Shown: one piece after another, positions 23,781 to 34,913 of the stretch
Position numbering within the stretch: position 1 is the stretch's first letter
How the letters are laid out: each line of letters begins with the position of its first letter
Source: Strigamia acuminata
Taxonomy: Eukaryota; Arthropoda; Chilopoda; Geophilomorpha; Linotaeniidae
NCBI GenBank assembly: GCA_949358305.1
Contig: OX442318.1
Span: 11,452,517 to 11,516,516 of the forward strand
Direction of reading: 5' to 3'
Length of the DNA: 64,000 nt
The notes under the pieces: generated by a model
Database searches by the model: none
Seen by the model: only the letters and a program-made list of their open reading frames with translations
Told to the model about the DNA's origin: nothing
Program-made: the position numbers and the translations under genes

Positions 23781-24510
23781 ATTTACATCAAATTTCTGCA
23801 AATTTTAATAAAATTTCTGCAAATTTTAATAAAATTTCTGCAAATTTTAATAAAATTTCTGCAAATTTTAATAAAATTTCTGCAAATTTTAATAAAATTT
23901 CTGCAAATTTTAATAAAATTCCTGCAAATTTTAATAAAATTTCTGCAAATTTTAATAAAATTTCTGCAAATTTTAATAAAATTTCTGCAAATTTTAATAA
24001 AATTTCTGCAAATTTTAATAAAATTTCTGCAAATTTTAATAAAATTTCTGCAAATTTTAATAAAATTTCTGCAAATTTTAATAAAATTTCTGCAAATTTT
24101 AATAAAATTTCTGCAAATTTTAATAAAATTTCTGCAAATTTTAATAAAATTTCTGCAAATTTTAATAAAATTTCTGCAAATTTTAATAAAATTTCTGCAA
24201 ATTTTAATAAAATTTCTGCAAATTTTAATAAAATTTCTGCAAATTTTAATAAAATTTCTGCAAATTTTAATAAAATTTCTGCAAATTTTAATAAAATTTC
24301 TGCAAATTTTAATAAAATTTCTGCAAATTTTAATAAAATTTCTGCAAATTTACATAAAATTCTGCAAATTTACATCAAAATTCTGCAAATTTACATCAAA
24401 TTTCTGCAAATTTACATCAAATTTCTGCAAATTTACATAAAATTTCTGCAAATTTACACCAAATTTCTGCAAATTTACATCAAATTTCTGCAAATTTACA
24501 ACAAATTCCT
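23781..24510. repeat. 20-bp minisatellite
   Basis: About 36 head-to-tail copies of AAATTTCTGCAAATTTTAAT. Some 28 central copies are almost perfect; the right-hand units degenerate to versions with TTTACATCAAA. There are no unique spacers, so it is not a CRISPR array. The near-identity implies recent expansion or homogenisation. Confidence 0.97.
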
Positions 24511-25491
24511 GCAGATGTAAACCAAACTCATGAATATATAACTAATTTCAATCAAATCTCAAGAACAAAGCCAAGTAAAATTTTAATAACAAGTTACAAC
24601 ATTCTCTGATTTTAATCACAAAACTAAATTAATTTTCAGAACCTCCAACCCCACATCTTCTTCTTGCCCTGGGCCACCTGCACTTCCTCTCTCTACATAA
24701 CGACCCACATCCACACAAAAAAACCCAGTCACCAAAATCAAATAACATAGTCCCCAACTTCAATAAAAACTTTTATCTTCCAAAATCATTACTATACATT
24801 CACCCATACACTCACATCAACATCACCCTGACATTCATCTTCATCCTCCTCTACTTAAAACCAAAGCCCTCCACTTTTCCACTTTTCCACTCTGTCCTCA
24901 CCTTACTCTTCCAAAAGTCCCAGCTAACTGTCCAAAATGTCAAAATGCTTTTTAACAAACTATTGGCGAATAAGTAACTCATTTATCATTAATTTCAACA
25001 CACTAAAGTGGAGAAGCTTGCAGGTTATGGAAAAGTTTCACTCTATACGGGACCCTGTAGGCTTAAAGCTCCACCTTCACTTTTGTCCATGAAAATAATG
25101 CAATTTTTGCTCGAACATGCATTTTTACTAAAACAGGAAGACTTCCCACCCCATCCCCGGCTGCAAAAATATTATTTCCATCCCCGTCTTAAATTTATGT
25201 TAAGATTATATTAGGATGGCGGTTATTTGGTTGGGAGTGAACTTGAGTGGCACGTGCCATGTTTAATTGATTTATAAGAAGTAAAGATTAATTCTACATT
25301 TAGTTTACATATGCAAATTCTCACCTTACGGTGACACACGGAACAATATCTCCCTAACCTACAAACGAACTTTCGAGTTACAAACAAAGGAACGTAAAGT
25401 GAACGTTAAAGGTTTTAGCCGTTATGAGAAACTGTAAAAAACTTACAAATCACGTTACAACTCGTAACGTGATTTGTGTGTTTCTTATTAG
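24511..25491. other. Strongly G-poor segment, no gene recognised
   Basis: From about 24550 to 24960 the plus strand is rich in C and A with very little G; by hand count 24661-24780 has about 42 C and 8 G. It starts right after the minisatellite. No exon is evident. Confidence 0.6.
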
Positions 25492-25900
25492 AGAGTTTGC
25501 GGGATGCATTTTTCTCTTATTTTGCTCCACGTTACACTATTTTAGTGCCATATCGTAAGGGAAAAATCTTTAGTGTATTGTTTACAACACTAAATTAAAA
25601 TATAGCGCAGCCAATCAGAATTGAGAACACTACTTGTATATTGTTAGCTCCGCCCATTGCAAATGGCGATTATTTTGTTGTCCCGATCAAACACATCACA
25701 GTCATAGGTACGTAGATTGAATGATAAGTGAGGCCCAAAATTGAATTTTAGGCCCAAAACCATACTTTATAGGCATAATAATGGACTTTTATGCAGAAAT
25801 TTGCACATTTACGCCCCCAAATTGAATTTTTAGGCCCAAAATTACTAACTGTCAGTAGTTGGCTGAAATAGTGCAGTGATAAGCGAAAAGTGCAGCCCGC
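25492..25900 (+). mobile_element. TIR element, AGAGTTTGC family, copy 3, 3'-truncated
   Basis: The left end AGAGTTTGCGGGATGCAT is intact. Similarity to copies 1 and 2 stops abruptly at GTGCAGCCCGC (25900), so the right-hand 80 bp or so including the right TIR are missing. Confidence 0.85.
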
Positions 25901-27152
25901 ACCATGGTGCTCTATTCGAATACAACTCGACCCTGTTATATTCAGGTAAAGACGGTAGGTTTTAAAAGGATGGCAATGCTTTTATTGCAATCAGAAATAT
26001 GTACGGAGCAGAGGTGACTTCCTAAAAATTATTTTTGTAAAACAGTGATACTACACTGCATGTCTGGGTGGGTTCTGTGTCAAGCAGTTCTGCAACTAAC
26101 CTGGACATATCGATGTTCCTCGCCTAGGTGATGTCCCGCTTCAACTTTTCTGTTTGAAAGATTCCATTGTTGGAGCTGACACTGATGGGTTATAAAGCAA
26201 ATGGACACTCCAGACAAGTATCACGAATAAAAAGACACACACCACCTTTAGTATTTGGTCTCTATGTTGGTATCAAAGTTGACCACTGTCCAAGAGGTGT
26301 AGGGGTTAAAAAATCTATCTAGATTTTTGATAAAAAAACTTAATTCTGCAACACATAGTATTGCTGATCTGACACTGTCTACTTGTGAGTTGCTGAGAAG
26401 TCTGTTCAAGTTGGTGAATGCAAGAAGACTCACTCAAACAGATTGCACCCTTCAGCATGCCCTCACTCTCCCTTGGTGCCATTCTATGGACTAATCCACT
26501 TCCAGGGCCAATCCAATCCCAGTGAAAAGTCACTAACTTTTGTTTACAAAGGAGTTTTTTCCCATATTCTGAAGACTTTTAATACTTTTCTTCTGTTTCA
26601 GTTGAGTTCTTGCAATAATTTACTCATAATTTTCATTTGTTTGCAATAAGTGGATTCACAATCACTTTCCATGAGGACATTTCAAGTTTATAATACTGCA
26701 TCTTGAATGGGATTGTCATTTTCACCTTTTCAACAAAGCAGCTAAAGGTAGTAAGTAAAGAGGATTTTCATGTCCAAAAAGACTGTCAATAATTTGCTTT
26801 GTCATTTTGGTATTGAAAATAAATTCAATGGAGCAAAAGAGATAAGATTTTAAAGATTAAAAAGATAGAGTGGAAAAATTGAACATACCAGACGCTCTTT
26901 TAGTTTTACTGAAGTGCAAGCCGTGATCATCATCGACTTTCTTCGGGTGAAAATATTGTGTAAATAAACACTTGGCCAAATGTTTTTTTTTCTTTTTCTT
27001 TTTAGAAATAGTGTAGGAAGCTGGTTTGTACAAAATTGCCCATATGGTTCAAAAATACTTTGAAATTATATTGCAATGTATCTTGAAATGCATTGGGTTT
27101 CGCAAGAATGCATTTTGTAATACATTTTTGCATGTTATCAGTTTACGATTCT
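25901..27152. other. No gene recognised
   Basis: AT-rich DNA. A minus-strand ORF at 26315-26533 is somewhat GC-rich with a GTGAGT within it, but no acceptor stands out. Confidence 0.35.
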
Positions 27153-27160
27153 GATATTTT

Positions 27161-27672
27161 CAGTGTTGTATCGAACATGAACTCTAATAGTTCGCGTCCA
27201 TAAACGACGTTCATTAGTTCATGAACGAAGTTCGTGAACTAGTTCACTTCTACAGATGAACGGAAAAGTCGAACTTTGTTCACTTATGGGAGTGAACTTG
27301 AACGAAGTTCACGTTCACCATGTTTGATGATGAAAACGTTGCAAAAATGTTAGTTTAAATGTTTAGATGACGGTTTCATCATTAAAACATTCATTTCCAC
27401 TCACTTTTAACAACAAAAACAGCCATGAAAGCGATGAAAACAACTGTTTTACTAAAAAAAAAAGTGTTTTTTTTGTCGTCTGCAATCCACAAAATGTAAA
27501 AAAAAACATTTTAATTTCTAAAAAAAAAATCTGAAAAATGAACGTAAACTTTTCATCCAAGTTCATGAACTTGAACTTAGTTCACTTCAAAAAAAATTTA
27601 GTGAACGCGAACGCAAACGCGTTCACATGGTCATGAACGCGTTCAGAATTTAGTGAACGAGATACAACACTG
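27161..27672. mobile_element. Non-autonomous hAT transposon with 8-bp target duplication
   Basis: The ends are CAGTGTTGTATC and GATACAACACTG, flanked by the 8-bp direct repeat GATATTTT (27153-27160 and 27673-27680), the hAT duplication length. Many GTTCA/TGAAC and GTTCGTGAAC-like motifs crowd both subterminal regions, as in other hAT elements where transposase binds. Non-coding. The BEL/Pao element is inserted only 51 bp to its right. Confidence 0.92.
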
Positions 27673-27723
27673 GATATTTTGTAATTTTGCATTAATCACA
27701 AAATCAATAATTTTTGATGCCGT

Positions 27724-28301
27724 TGTTAAATTTGCATAAGATAAAAATAATACAAACTTAGCAACAAGTTTCTAAAAGTTCCTGGATACAAATGATGGAT
27801 AAAGTTGAGGTTGTGTTGAAATTCAAAGATGGCGTTGGAGCAAAGTAAAAGCACAACCACACGTTTTAGAGGTAAAAAGTACACTAAAAGTTTATTCTAT
27901 TTTCAACACAATGGGAAAAGGGGTAGAGGAATGTGGATGACGCGTTCAGAGCGCCAATGAGACGGCGCTCAAGAGGTAGGAAAAACCCACACCAATTAAG
28001 GGATTAACAGGGCAAGGTACTACAAATGAGGAACAGGTCAAACACTCAAATAAGAAATACAAATATATTGAAGCATTAAAATAAGAAATATTACAACAAT
28101 ATTAAACTATTCAATCTAATAAAATGGTAAATTATCAATAAAAATATACAATGATAAAGCAATGTAAATGAAACACAAATAACAACTAAAACCACAAGAC
28201 AAATCAACACATTGAAATATAAAAGATAACAACAATTCAAAAATGAGAATAGCAATTCAAATAATAGTTTATATCACGCGTAAAATCACTCGATTTTCAC
28301 A
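27724..28301 (-). repeat. 3' LTR of the BEL/Pao element
   Basis: Matches 33632-34209. The polyprotein stop codon (28297-28299) lies inside this LTR. A sense-strand AATAAA is at 27891-27896. Confidence 0.97.
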
Positions 28302-31300
28302 CTGCCGGCGGGGAGGGGATGTCTGACCCCACTTCCAAACGCACGAGACGTTGAACTGGTCGACGTAATTTTCCCCCATCCGCGAGCACGAGTTCACATG
28401 ACCTAACTTTGTCATCGCGACCTCGTCTGACTTCGACCACTCTCCCCATCTTCCATTTCAAACGGGGTTTAAATTGCTCCTCAATTATCACAACGTCGTC
28501 AATTTGCAGCTCACGTTTGTCTGATTTTCCCGTTTGCACCTTCAGGTCCTTTAAATATTCACGGGACCAGCGTGACCAAAATGTTGACAACATGCGTTGT
28601 TGATATTGCCACTGTCGAACGAATTCCTTTTGAGTCGGTTCGAGTATTTCAGTCGACCCTGAATCCGGCAAGTGCGTTTGCATGATTCCCGTCAAGAAAT
28701 GTGCTGGAGTAAGTGGTTCGGCTTCGCTTGGCTTCTCGTACACGTATGTGATGGGCCTACGGTTGATGACCGCTTCCGTCTGTGCCAAGAAAGTTCCAAA
28801 TTGATAAAAGTTGAGGTGTGCAGATCCGATTACTTTTTTCAAGCAACGTTTAACTGTCTGTACCATCCTCTCCCAAAACCCTCCCCACCATGGTGCATTT
28901 TCCACGATGAACTTCCACTCTATTCCCTTTTGAGCCAGATAATTTTGGAACGCCTCGTCTTTGGTGGAGCGTAAAAGAGATGAAAGTTCTAAATGAGCGC
29001 GGCGAAAGGTGGACCCGTTGTCGCTGTACATCGTCTTTGGGAGGCCTCTACGACTGATGAATCGTTCAAAAGCTCCCAAAAAGTCTGTTGTTGACAATGA
29101 GGGAACCAGTTCCAAATGGACCGCTCGAATGGTTGCACACGTGAAAAGGGCTATGTAAGCTTTGGTTGTTCGTCCCTTTATTATTATCGGTCCAGCAAAA
29201 TCGACCCCAGTAACCGCGAATGGTTGGCACTTAGTCGTCCTGTCTGCTGGGAGGGGGCCTGGCACTTCTCGCATCAACCGTCCTTGAATCTTTTTGCAGA
29301 CGACGCATTTGTCCAAAATCGATTTTAAGGTCCTCCTTGCGGATGGTGTCCAGTATAAGTCTCGAAATTTCGACAATGTGGCTGTCAATCCGCAATGAAG
29401 GACCTGTAAATGAGAGTGTTGTAAAATTAATTTCGTGAGTTTATGGTTTGGAGGTAAAATCAAAGGTTGCACAGCTGTGTGCAAATCTCGTGATTTTTGC
29501 AGTCGAGTTTGCAGTTCAATCAACCCCATATCGTTCAGCTGTGGATTCAGGTCTCGCAATTTCGAATCCCTCTGAATTTGTTTTCCATCCCTCAATTGGT
29601 TTATTTCCTGGCCATAAACCTCTGCTTGCGCGATTCGAATTAGGCCGAATCTCGCGCGTTTCAACTCAGTTGCGACCAATGGACCTCGACCTCGCTGGTT
29701 GGCGTCTTGTTGTCGCTTCCCAGCGTTGTCAGCGAATCTGAAAACCCATGCCAACGTTCGGATAGCCTTTGAAAGCGATCCAAACTTGGCAAACGGAAAA
29801 ACATTAGTTATTGTCGTCTGTACCGCCTCGACGTGGATTTCAGTCATCTCGTCCGGTTCTTCGACCGTCTCTGTCGGTAGGTTTGGCCAATCCTGACGAC
29901 TTCCGCGCAGCCAGTCTGGTCCCTTCCACCAAAGTCGCTCGACAATCATCGCCTCTGCGTCCATTCCTCTTGTCAGGCGGTCGGCAGGATTTTCGACGCC
30001 TGGCACGTGTCTCCACTCGTCTACTCTTGACTTCTCTCTTATCTCCAGTACCCGATTGTGCACGAAGGTTGGCGGTCGTTTGGACGTGTTTTTTATCCAA
30101 TGCAGACAAATCTGCGAATCCGTCCAAAAAAATATCTCGTTTGGCGTCACCAGTTCCTTGATTTGATCGGCGAGGCGTACAGCAACCAGTGCTCCCATGA
30201 GTTCGAGTCGTGGCAGCGTAAGTGGTTTGACAGGAGCTACACGACACTTTGATAAAATGAAATTAGTCTCAATCAAATCACCATTAGAGTTCTGGATGTA
30301 TGCCACCGCCCCATATGCCTTCGGACTCGCGTCGCAGAATATGTGTACTTCGCATTGGTCAAATTCGTCCAATCCCAACCATCGTGGAATTGCAATATTT
30401 TTCAGAGTGGGAATTTGGTCGGTCCATTTCTTCCAATCAGCGCGCAACTCGATGTCTAATTCGTCGTCCCATGGCAAATTCCTGAGCCATAGGGACTGGA
30501 AAAACATGCGTGCTGTCACGGTGAATGGTGTGGCAAATCCTAAGGGGTCGAAAATTTGCGCTGTTAATTTTATTACCTCCCTCTTTGTCGCTTTTTGGTA
30601 AGGTGAGCAAGTTTTCTCCACCGCCAGTCCCAATTCGTCCGAGTTTGGATTCCATCTGATTCCCAGCACTTTTGTATCTTCATCTGATGTCAGCAGTGTG
30701 TCAGAGGGGCATTCCTCGCGAAATTTGGCTCTGAGTTCCGGTGAGTTGGTTTGCCACTTGGCGAGTTCCATGCCGGCTTCTGTAAAAATCAGGTTAGACT
30801 GGCGAAATGTTACCAGTGCTTGAGCGACGGTTTTGAGGGATGAGATGAAGTCGTCCACGTACAGGCACTTTAACAACAGTTTTACAGTTTCTGGATATTT
30901 CTTCTCGTATTTGCGCAAGTGATGTCGAATGGTGGCGCTCAACAAAAATGGGCTTGGTGTGGCGCCAAATAACACTCGAGTTTGTCGCAATACTTTTAAC
31001 AATGCCTTTCCTATACCGTCCCAGCACTCATCAATCCAGAAAAATCTCGTTGCGTCGCGGTCCTTTAGAGCGATCTCGATCATGTGAAATGCCTTTTTAA
31101 TGTCACCCATCATGGCCACTCTCCCAAGACGAAATCCTAACAATACGAAAATTAGTGAAGGTAGAAAGTTTATACCTTTTGATAGGCAATCGTTCAAGGA
31201 AAGGTGGCCTTTTCGGTGTGATGATGCATCAAATACGACTCGCAACTTTGTGGTAATTCGTTCCTCTTTGATCACTGGACTATGTGGCATGTAGTAGACC

Positions 31301-33576
31301 GGCCCTGTCGAAGTTTGGTTCGGAATTTCTTCGACAATTCCCATTTTCAACTGCTCGTCGATAACCTTTTTATATTCTAAGTAGAGGTTTGGTTGTTTTC
31401 GGAAGCGACGAATCAGCGACATGATGCGTTGTTCTGCTCCTCGATAATTGTCGTCGAGCTCGTTGGTGTCCACGATCCACGGCAGTTCCACGGAATACTT
31501 TGAACCCGTCCATTTGATAGTTTTTTCGAACTTCTGCAGCGTTTCAGCGTCGTCGCTGTCTTCGACCGACTCGTGGCGCACTCCAATCGGATCCAGTTCC
31601 CACATCCGGCGTAAAAGGTCATCTGTCGATGGGGTAAGCGTAATTTTGTTAATTCTTACCGGCGCAGCAATGACTCTTGTCCCATTCGTGGTCTGTCCGT
31701 GCAGTGTCCAACCGAATTTGGTCTTTACTGCAATCAAATTCTCCTCCAAAAATTCCGTTTGGCCTGTCATTACACGCCAGTAATGGTCTACTCCAATTAA
31801 TAGGTCCACTTCCTTCGAATGCAATGCGACTTGTTTACAGGCCACCTCGATTTTTCTTCGATGTAGTTCGGCTTTAAGTTGCGCATTTGGCTGCTCTCCG
31901 GGCGTGGACGTGACGTGGGCAGTTTCAATGGCCTCGATTGTGACAGCTGGTGACTTCGAATTGGCGGGGCTGAGAGTTAATTCGACTCTGTTGCGTATTT
32001 CTGACTTCGGCTCTTGTCCAAACACGGCCAAGTTGATGGTTTCTGTCCCTAAAATTTTTAAGTTCAGTTTTTTTACCAATTCGGACCGTATGAATGTGCG
32101 TTGAGCTCCCCCGTCGATATAACACACTCCCGACGTCGACAGTTTTGGTCCGGCCATTTTCACCATCTGGACCATCAAAAATTCGGACTTGGGAGGACAG
32201 GTGGTGACTACTGAGTTCGAATGGGTGACTCCCTCGACGACCTCCGTAGATTTTGGCGTGTCGCACACGTGTGTGTGGTGCGCTCCCTCGCAGCTGTAGC
32301 ATTTCATGCGAGTCCTGCACTCCTCAGTTTTGTGGGGTGCTTTTCCCAAGCATCGCAAGCAAATTCCCTTTTTTTGCAACTTTTTACGTCTCTCTTCCAT
32401 CGAGAGTGGACATCGCTTTCGGTTGTGTTCTGTGGAATCACAAAATTGGCATTTTATTATTATTACCGAAAGTTGTGACGCTGATCCAGATCGAGGCTCC
32501 TTTTCTTTTCGTTTGAATTTTCCCTTATTGTTGTGGGCGTTATCCGTGAATGACGATTTGTTTGTTGCTGCATCAGGTTTTGTTTGAGTTTTCATCATGT
32601 CGTATTTGGCGTGTTTAGCGATGTAACTGCTCAGCCAATCCATTAGCCTCGTTACCGACCTCTCTCCGTCGCAGTCTTTGTCGTACTCCATAATCACGTT
32701 GCGTGGTATGGCGGACGACAGCACGGGGAAAATGGTACGCTGAATTTCGGCCAATGGTACCTCGATGTTCGCCAAATTCTCGATGTTGATTTCTACGTGT
32801 CTGTGCAGTTTCTGGAGCCCCATCCTATCTCGATCGCTGTTGACTAAAGGTAGGTTAATTAAATTTGACAAATATTTGTTTTCAAGCACGATCTTGTCGC
32901 CATATTTTTTTTGTAGGCGTGTGACCGCAGTATTATAATTGCCAGCTGTAATCTCCAACGCTTTGATGTCATCTAACGCGTCTCCTACCAAATATGTCCT
33001 CAAATGCAACAGTTTATGTGTTGCATCCAGTTGCTCGTCGTCGCCAACCTGAATGGAAAATGTTTTCCAAAATCCTCCCCACTCCTCAGGTTTGCGCCCG
33101 TCGAATTTGGGAATCTCCAGCGGTTTGCGTTTGATGAATGGCTGGCCGTTTGTTGGGGTCACTCGTGGCGTCGCCGCCGACACTGCTGCGGTAATGGCCG
33201 CCGCTAGTGCGTCGATGTTCGCCGTCGGTTGCGCCTCCGCGTCCGGTCGCAAGTTTTGGGGCGGTAAAGGTGGAAAATATGTTTGAATGTACCTTGCTAA
33301 CTCCGCTCTTGCTGCTGCCAAACGGTCCTCCAACGCGTCGAGTGCCTGCACCGTGGTGTCGATTTCCTGATCAGATTTGGCTTGATCCAAGGTGGCGTCG
33401 AACGTTGTTTGAGCTCGTTTGTGTTTCTGCTCGAGCTGCTGCATCCACAGTTCAATCGTGGCTTGCGGTATCGCTGCTCGTCCGGTCAGCGCGGCGGTTA
33501 TTGTGGTTAAGAGCGTCTCGGTGACCAATATGGCCGCTCGGAACGCCCTGTTCTTCAGCTCAAATACTCTCACCAT
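28297..33576 (-). CDS. gag-pol: BEL/Pao Gag-Pol polyprotein
   Basis: This 1759-residue ORF starts at ATG 33576 in a good context (AAAATGG). Domains in order: Gag of the DUF1759 type (about 150-325); three zinc knuckles, at C376-C389, C406-C420 and C426-C438; aspartic protease with DGGA (488-491) in place of the usual DTG or DSG; RT about 760-925 with YVDD (906-909); RNase H with D1082, E1125, D1153; integrase with H1387/H1389, H1394, C1424, C1427 and DDE residues D1459, D1519, E1569; then a C-terminal DUF5641-like region. It supplies the particle and all enzymes from one frame with no frameshift. It is GC-richer than the surroundings, so many shadow ORFs appear on the plus strand. Confidence 0.97.
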   Translation of the reverse strand: MVRVFELKNRAFRAAILVTETLLTTITAALTGRAAIPQATIELWMQQLEQKHKRAQTTFDATLDQAKSDQEIDTTVQALDALEDRLAAARAELARYIQTYFPPLPPQNLRPDAEAQPTANIDALAAAITAAVSAATPRVTPTNGQPFIKRKPLEIPKFDGRKPEEWGGFWKTFSIQVGDDEQLDATHKLLHLRTYLVGDALDDIKALEITAGNYNTAVTRLQKKYGDKIVLENKYLSNLINLPLVNSDRDRMGLQKLHRHVEINIENLANIEVPLAEIQRTIFPVLSSAIPRNVIMEYDKDCDGERSVTRLMDWLSSYIAKHAKYDMMKTQTKPDAATNKSSFTDNAHNNKGKFKRKEKEPRSGSASQLSVIIIKCQFCDSTEHNRKRCPLSMEERRKKLQKKGICLRCLGKAPHKTEECRTRMKCYSCEGAHHTHVCDTPKSTEVVEGVTHSNSVVTTCPPKSEFLMVQMVKMAGPKLSTSGVCYIDGGAQRTFIRSELVKKLNLKILGTETINLAVFGQEPKSEIRNRVELTLSPANSKSPAVTIEAIETAHVTSTPGEQPNAQLKAELHRRKIEVACKQVALHSKEVDLLIGVDHYWRVMTGQTEFLEENLIAVKTKFGWTLHGQTTNGTRVIAAPVRINKITLTPSTDDLLRRMWELDPIGVRHESVEDSDDAETLQKFEKTIKWTGSKYSVELPWIVDTNELDDNYRGAEQRIMSLIRRFRKQPNLYLEYKKVIDEQLKMGIVEEIPNQTSTGPVYYMPHSPVIKEERITTKLRVVFDASSHRKGHLSLNDCLSKGINFLPSLIFVLLGFRLGRVAMMGDIKKAFHMIEIALKDRDATRFFWIDECWDGIGKALLKVLRQTRVLFGATPSPFLLSATIRHHLRKYEKKYPETVKLLLKCLYVDDFISSLKTVAQALVTFRQSNLIFTEAGMELAKWQTNSPELRAKFREECPSDTLLTSDEDTKVLGIRWNPNSDELGLAVEKTCSPYQKATKREVIKLTAQIFDPLGFATPFTVTARMFFQSLWLRNLPWDDELDIELRADWKKWTDQIPTLKNIAIPRWLGLDEFDQCEVHIFCDASPKAYGAVAYIQNSNGDLIETNFILSKCRVAPVKPLTLPRLELMGALVAVRLADQIKELVTPNEIFFWTDSQICLHWIKNTSKRPPTFVHNRVLEIREKSRVDEWRHVPGVENPADRLTRGMDAEAMIVERLWWKGPDWLRGSRQDWPNLPTETVEEPDEMTEIHVEAVQTTITNVFPFAKFGSLSKAIRTLAWVFRFADNAGKRQQDANQRGRGPLVATELKRARFGLIRIAQAEVYGQEINQLRDGKQIQRDSKLRDLNPQLNDMGLIELQTRLQKSRDLHTAVQPLILPPNHKLTKLILQHSHLQVLHCGLTATLSKFRDLYWTPSARRTLKSILDKCVVCKKIQGRLMREVPGPLPADRTTKCQPFAVTGVDFAGPIIIKGRTTKAYIALFTCATIRAVHLELVPSLSTTDFLGAFERFISRRGLPKTMYSDNGSTFRRAHLELSSLLRSTKDEAFQNYLAQKGIEWKFIVENAPWWGGFWERMVQTVKRCLKKVIGSAHLNFYQFGTFLAQTEAVINRRPITYVYEKPSEAEPLTPAHFLTGIMQTHLPDSGSTEILEPTQKEFVRQWQYQQRMLSTFWSRWSREYLKDLKVQTGKSDKRELQIDDVVIIEEQFKPRLKWKMGRVVEVRRGRDDKVRSCELVLADGGKLRRPVQRLVRLEVGSDIPSPPAV

Positions 33577-33612
33577 TTTGAATAATTTGGATTAGATGGG
33601 AAATTAAGTAGC

Positions 33613-33630
33613 TCCCGGGTTTCGGCACCA
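33613..33630 (-). promoter_or_regulatory. tRNA-Phe primer-binding site of BEL/Pao
   Basis: The plus strand reads TCCCGGGTTTCGGCACCA, the 3' end of animal tRNA-Phe including CCA. It starts one base inside the 5' LTR (33632). Its complement on the sense strand is the minus-strand DNA primer site. Confidence 0.9.
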
Positions 33631-33631
33631 A

Positions 33632-34209
33632 TGTTAAATTTGCATAAGATAAAAATAATACAAACTTAGCAACAAGTTTCTAAAAGTTCCTGGATACAAA
33701 TGATGGATAAAGTTGAGGTTGTGTTGAAATTCAAAGATGGCGTTGGAGCAAAGTAAAAGCACAACCACACGTTTTAGAGGTAAAAAGTACACTAAAAGTT
33801 TATTCTATTTTCAACACAATGGGAAAAGGGGTAGAGGAATGTGGATGACGCGTTCAGAGCGCCAATGAGACGGCGCTCAAGAGGTAGGAAAAACCCACAC
33901 CAATTAAGGGATTAACAGGGCAAGGTACTACAAATGAGGAACAGGTCAAACACTCAAATAAGAAATACAAATATATTGAAGCATTAAAATAAGAAATATT
34001 ACAACAATATTAAACTATTCAATCTAATAAAATGGTAAATTATCAATAAAAATATACAATGATAAAGCAATGTAAATGAAACACAAATAACAACTAAAAC
34101 CACAAGACAAATCAACACATTGAAATATAAAAGATAACAACAATTCAAAAATGAGAATAGCAATTCAAATAATAGTTTATATCACGCGTAAAATCACTCG
34201 ATTTTCACA
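33632..34209 (-). repeat. 5' LTR of the BEL/Pao element
   Basis: 578 bp, identical by eye to 27724-28301, bounded by the primer site on the left and the target duplication GCCGT on the right. Confidence 0.97.
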
Positions 34210-34214
34210 GCCGT

Positions 34215-34677
34215 CAAATTCTTCCGCAGGATTTTGCATTTATCAGAGACCCAACCAACCGTAAAACGTGATACAAAACAAAAAAAAAAATTAAAAATTT
34301 GTTACAAACAACATTTCCACAAGTTTCACTTGAGTTTTGATTCTTTGTGTATTCATTCCCAATTCAACTTTTAGGGCCCATATGGTCTTCCCCACAGAGT
34401 ATTGAGATTGAATGTCATTTCCTACAACTCTAAGACCTTAACATTACGTTTTAGATTAGCCCTGGACAGAATAATGGTCCAGCAAACTCGACCCGTGTTT
34501 CGATTTCCGCTGTGCATCCCCCTTGGTTCCGGACTACTTGTGTCTCAGTCGTATCTAAAATTGATACATGCCAATCTCACCTGGTAAAACAACTCAGAAC
34601 TTCTTTTGTTGTAACACAATTTCTAAACTTTAATAATTGACTTAGAAATAACCGCGATTCATCCAGTTAACGCTACA
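34215..34677. other. No gene recognised
   Basis: Mixed-composition DNA between the BEL/Pao insertion and the next TIR element. No repeat or exon is identified. Confidence 0.4.
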
Positions 34678-34913
34678 CCCAGGTAAAAAAAATCTGCAGA
34701 ATTCTGCAGAAAATTTGTCTGCCGAAAAAATTCGGCAGAAAATCTTTTTTCTCTGCAGGATTCTGCAGAAAATTGCCAGTCGAAAATATTCTGCAGAAAA
34801 GGTTAACATTTTTCGGCAGAATTCTGCAGAATTTGGTAATTTTTTTTTTTTTTTTTCTGCAGAAAGTTTTTCTGCAGAGCATGCAGAATTCTGCAGAACC
34901 TTTTTCTCCTGGG
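34678..34913. mobile_element. TIR element, CCCAGG family, copy B
   Basis: Starts CCCAGGTAAAAA and ends TTTTTCTCCTGGG, the clearest inverted ends in the family. It contains a T17 run and an extra GCAGAAAGTTTTTCTGC palindrome relative to copy A. ORFs read through it are artefacts of its repeated blocks. Confidence 0.8.

Larger units (their letters stand above)
27724..34209 (-). mobile_element. BEL/Pao LTR retrotransposon, complete and young
   Basis: 6486 bp flanked by the 5-bp target duplication GCCGT (27719-27723 and 34210-34214). The 578-bp LTRs begin TGT and end ACA and are identical by eye at offset 5908. A tRNA-Phe primer site lies inside the 5' LTR edge. A single long ORF has the DUF1759-type Gag, retropepsin, RT, RNase H and integrase order of BEL/Pao elements. 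With identical LTRs and an intact ORF it may be autonomous and active. Confidence 0.98.

Noticed and set aside
23781-24510. Regular repeat array resembling a CRISPR
   Set aside because: Units are directly adjacent with no unique spacers, and the context is eukaryotic. It is a minisatellite.
28409-33524. Many plus-strand ORFs within the BEL/Pao element
   Set aside because: Antisense shadows of a long GC-richer coding region. None has recognisable domains or starts.
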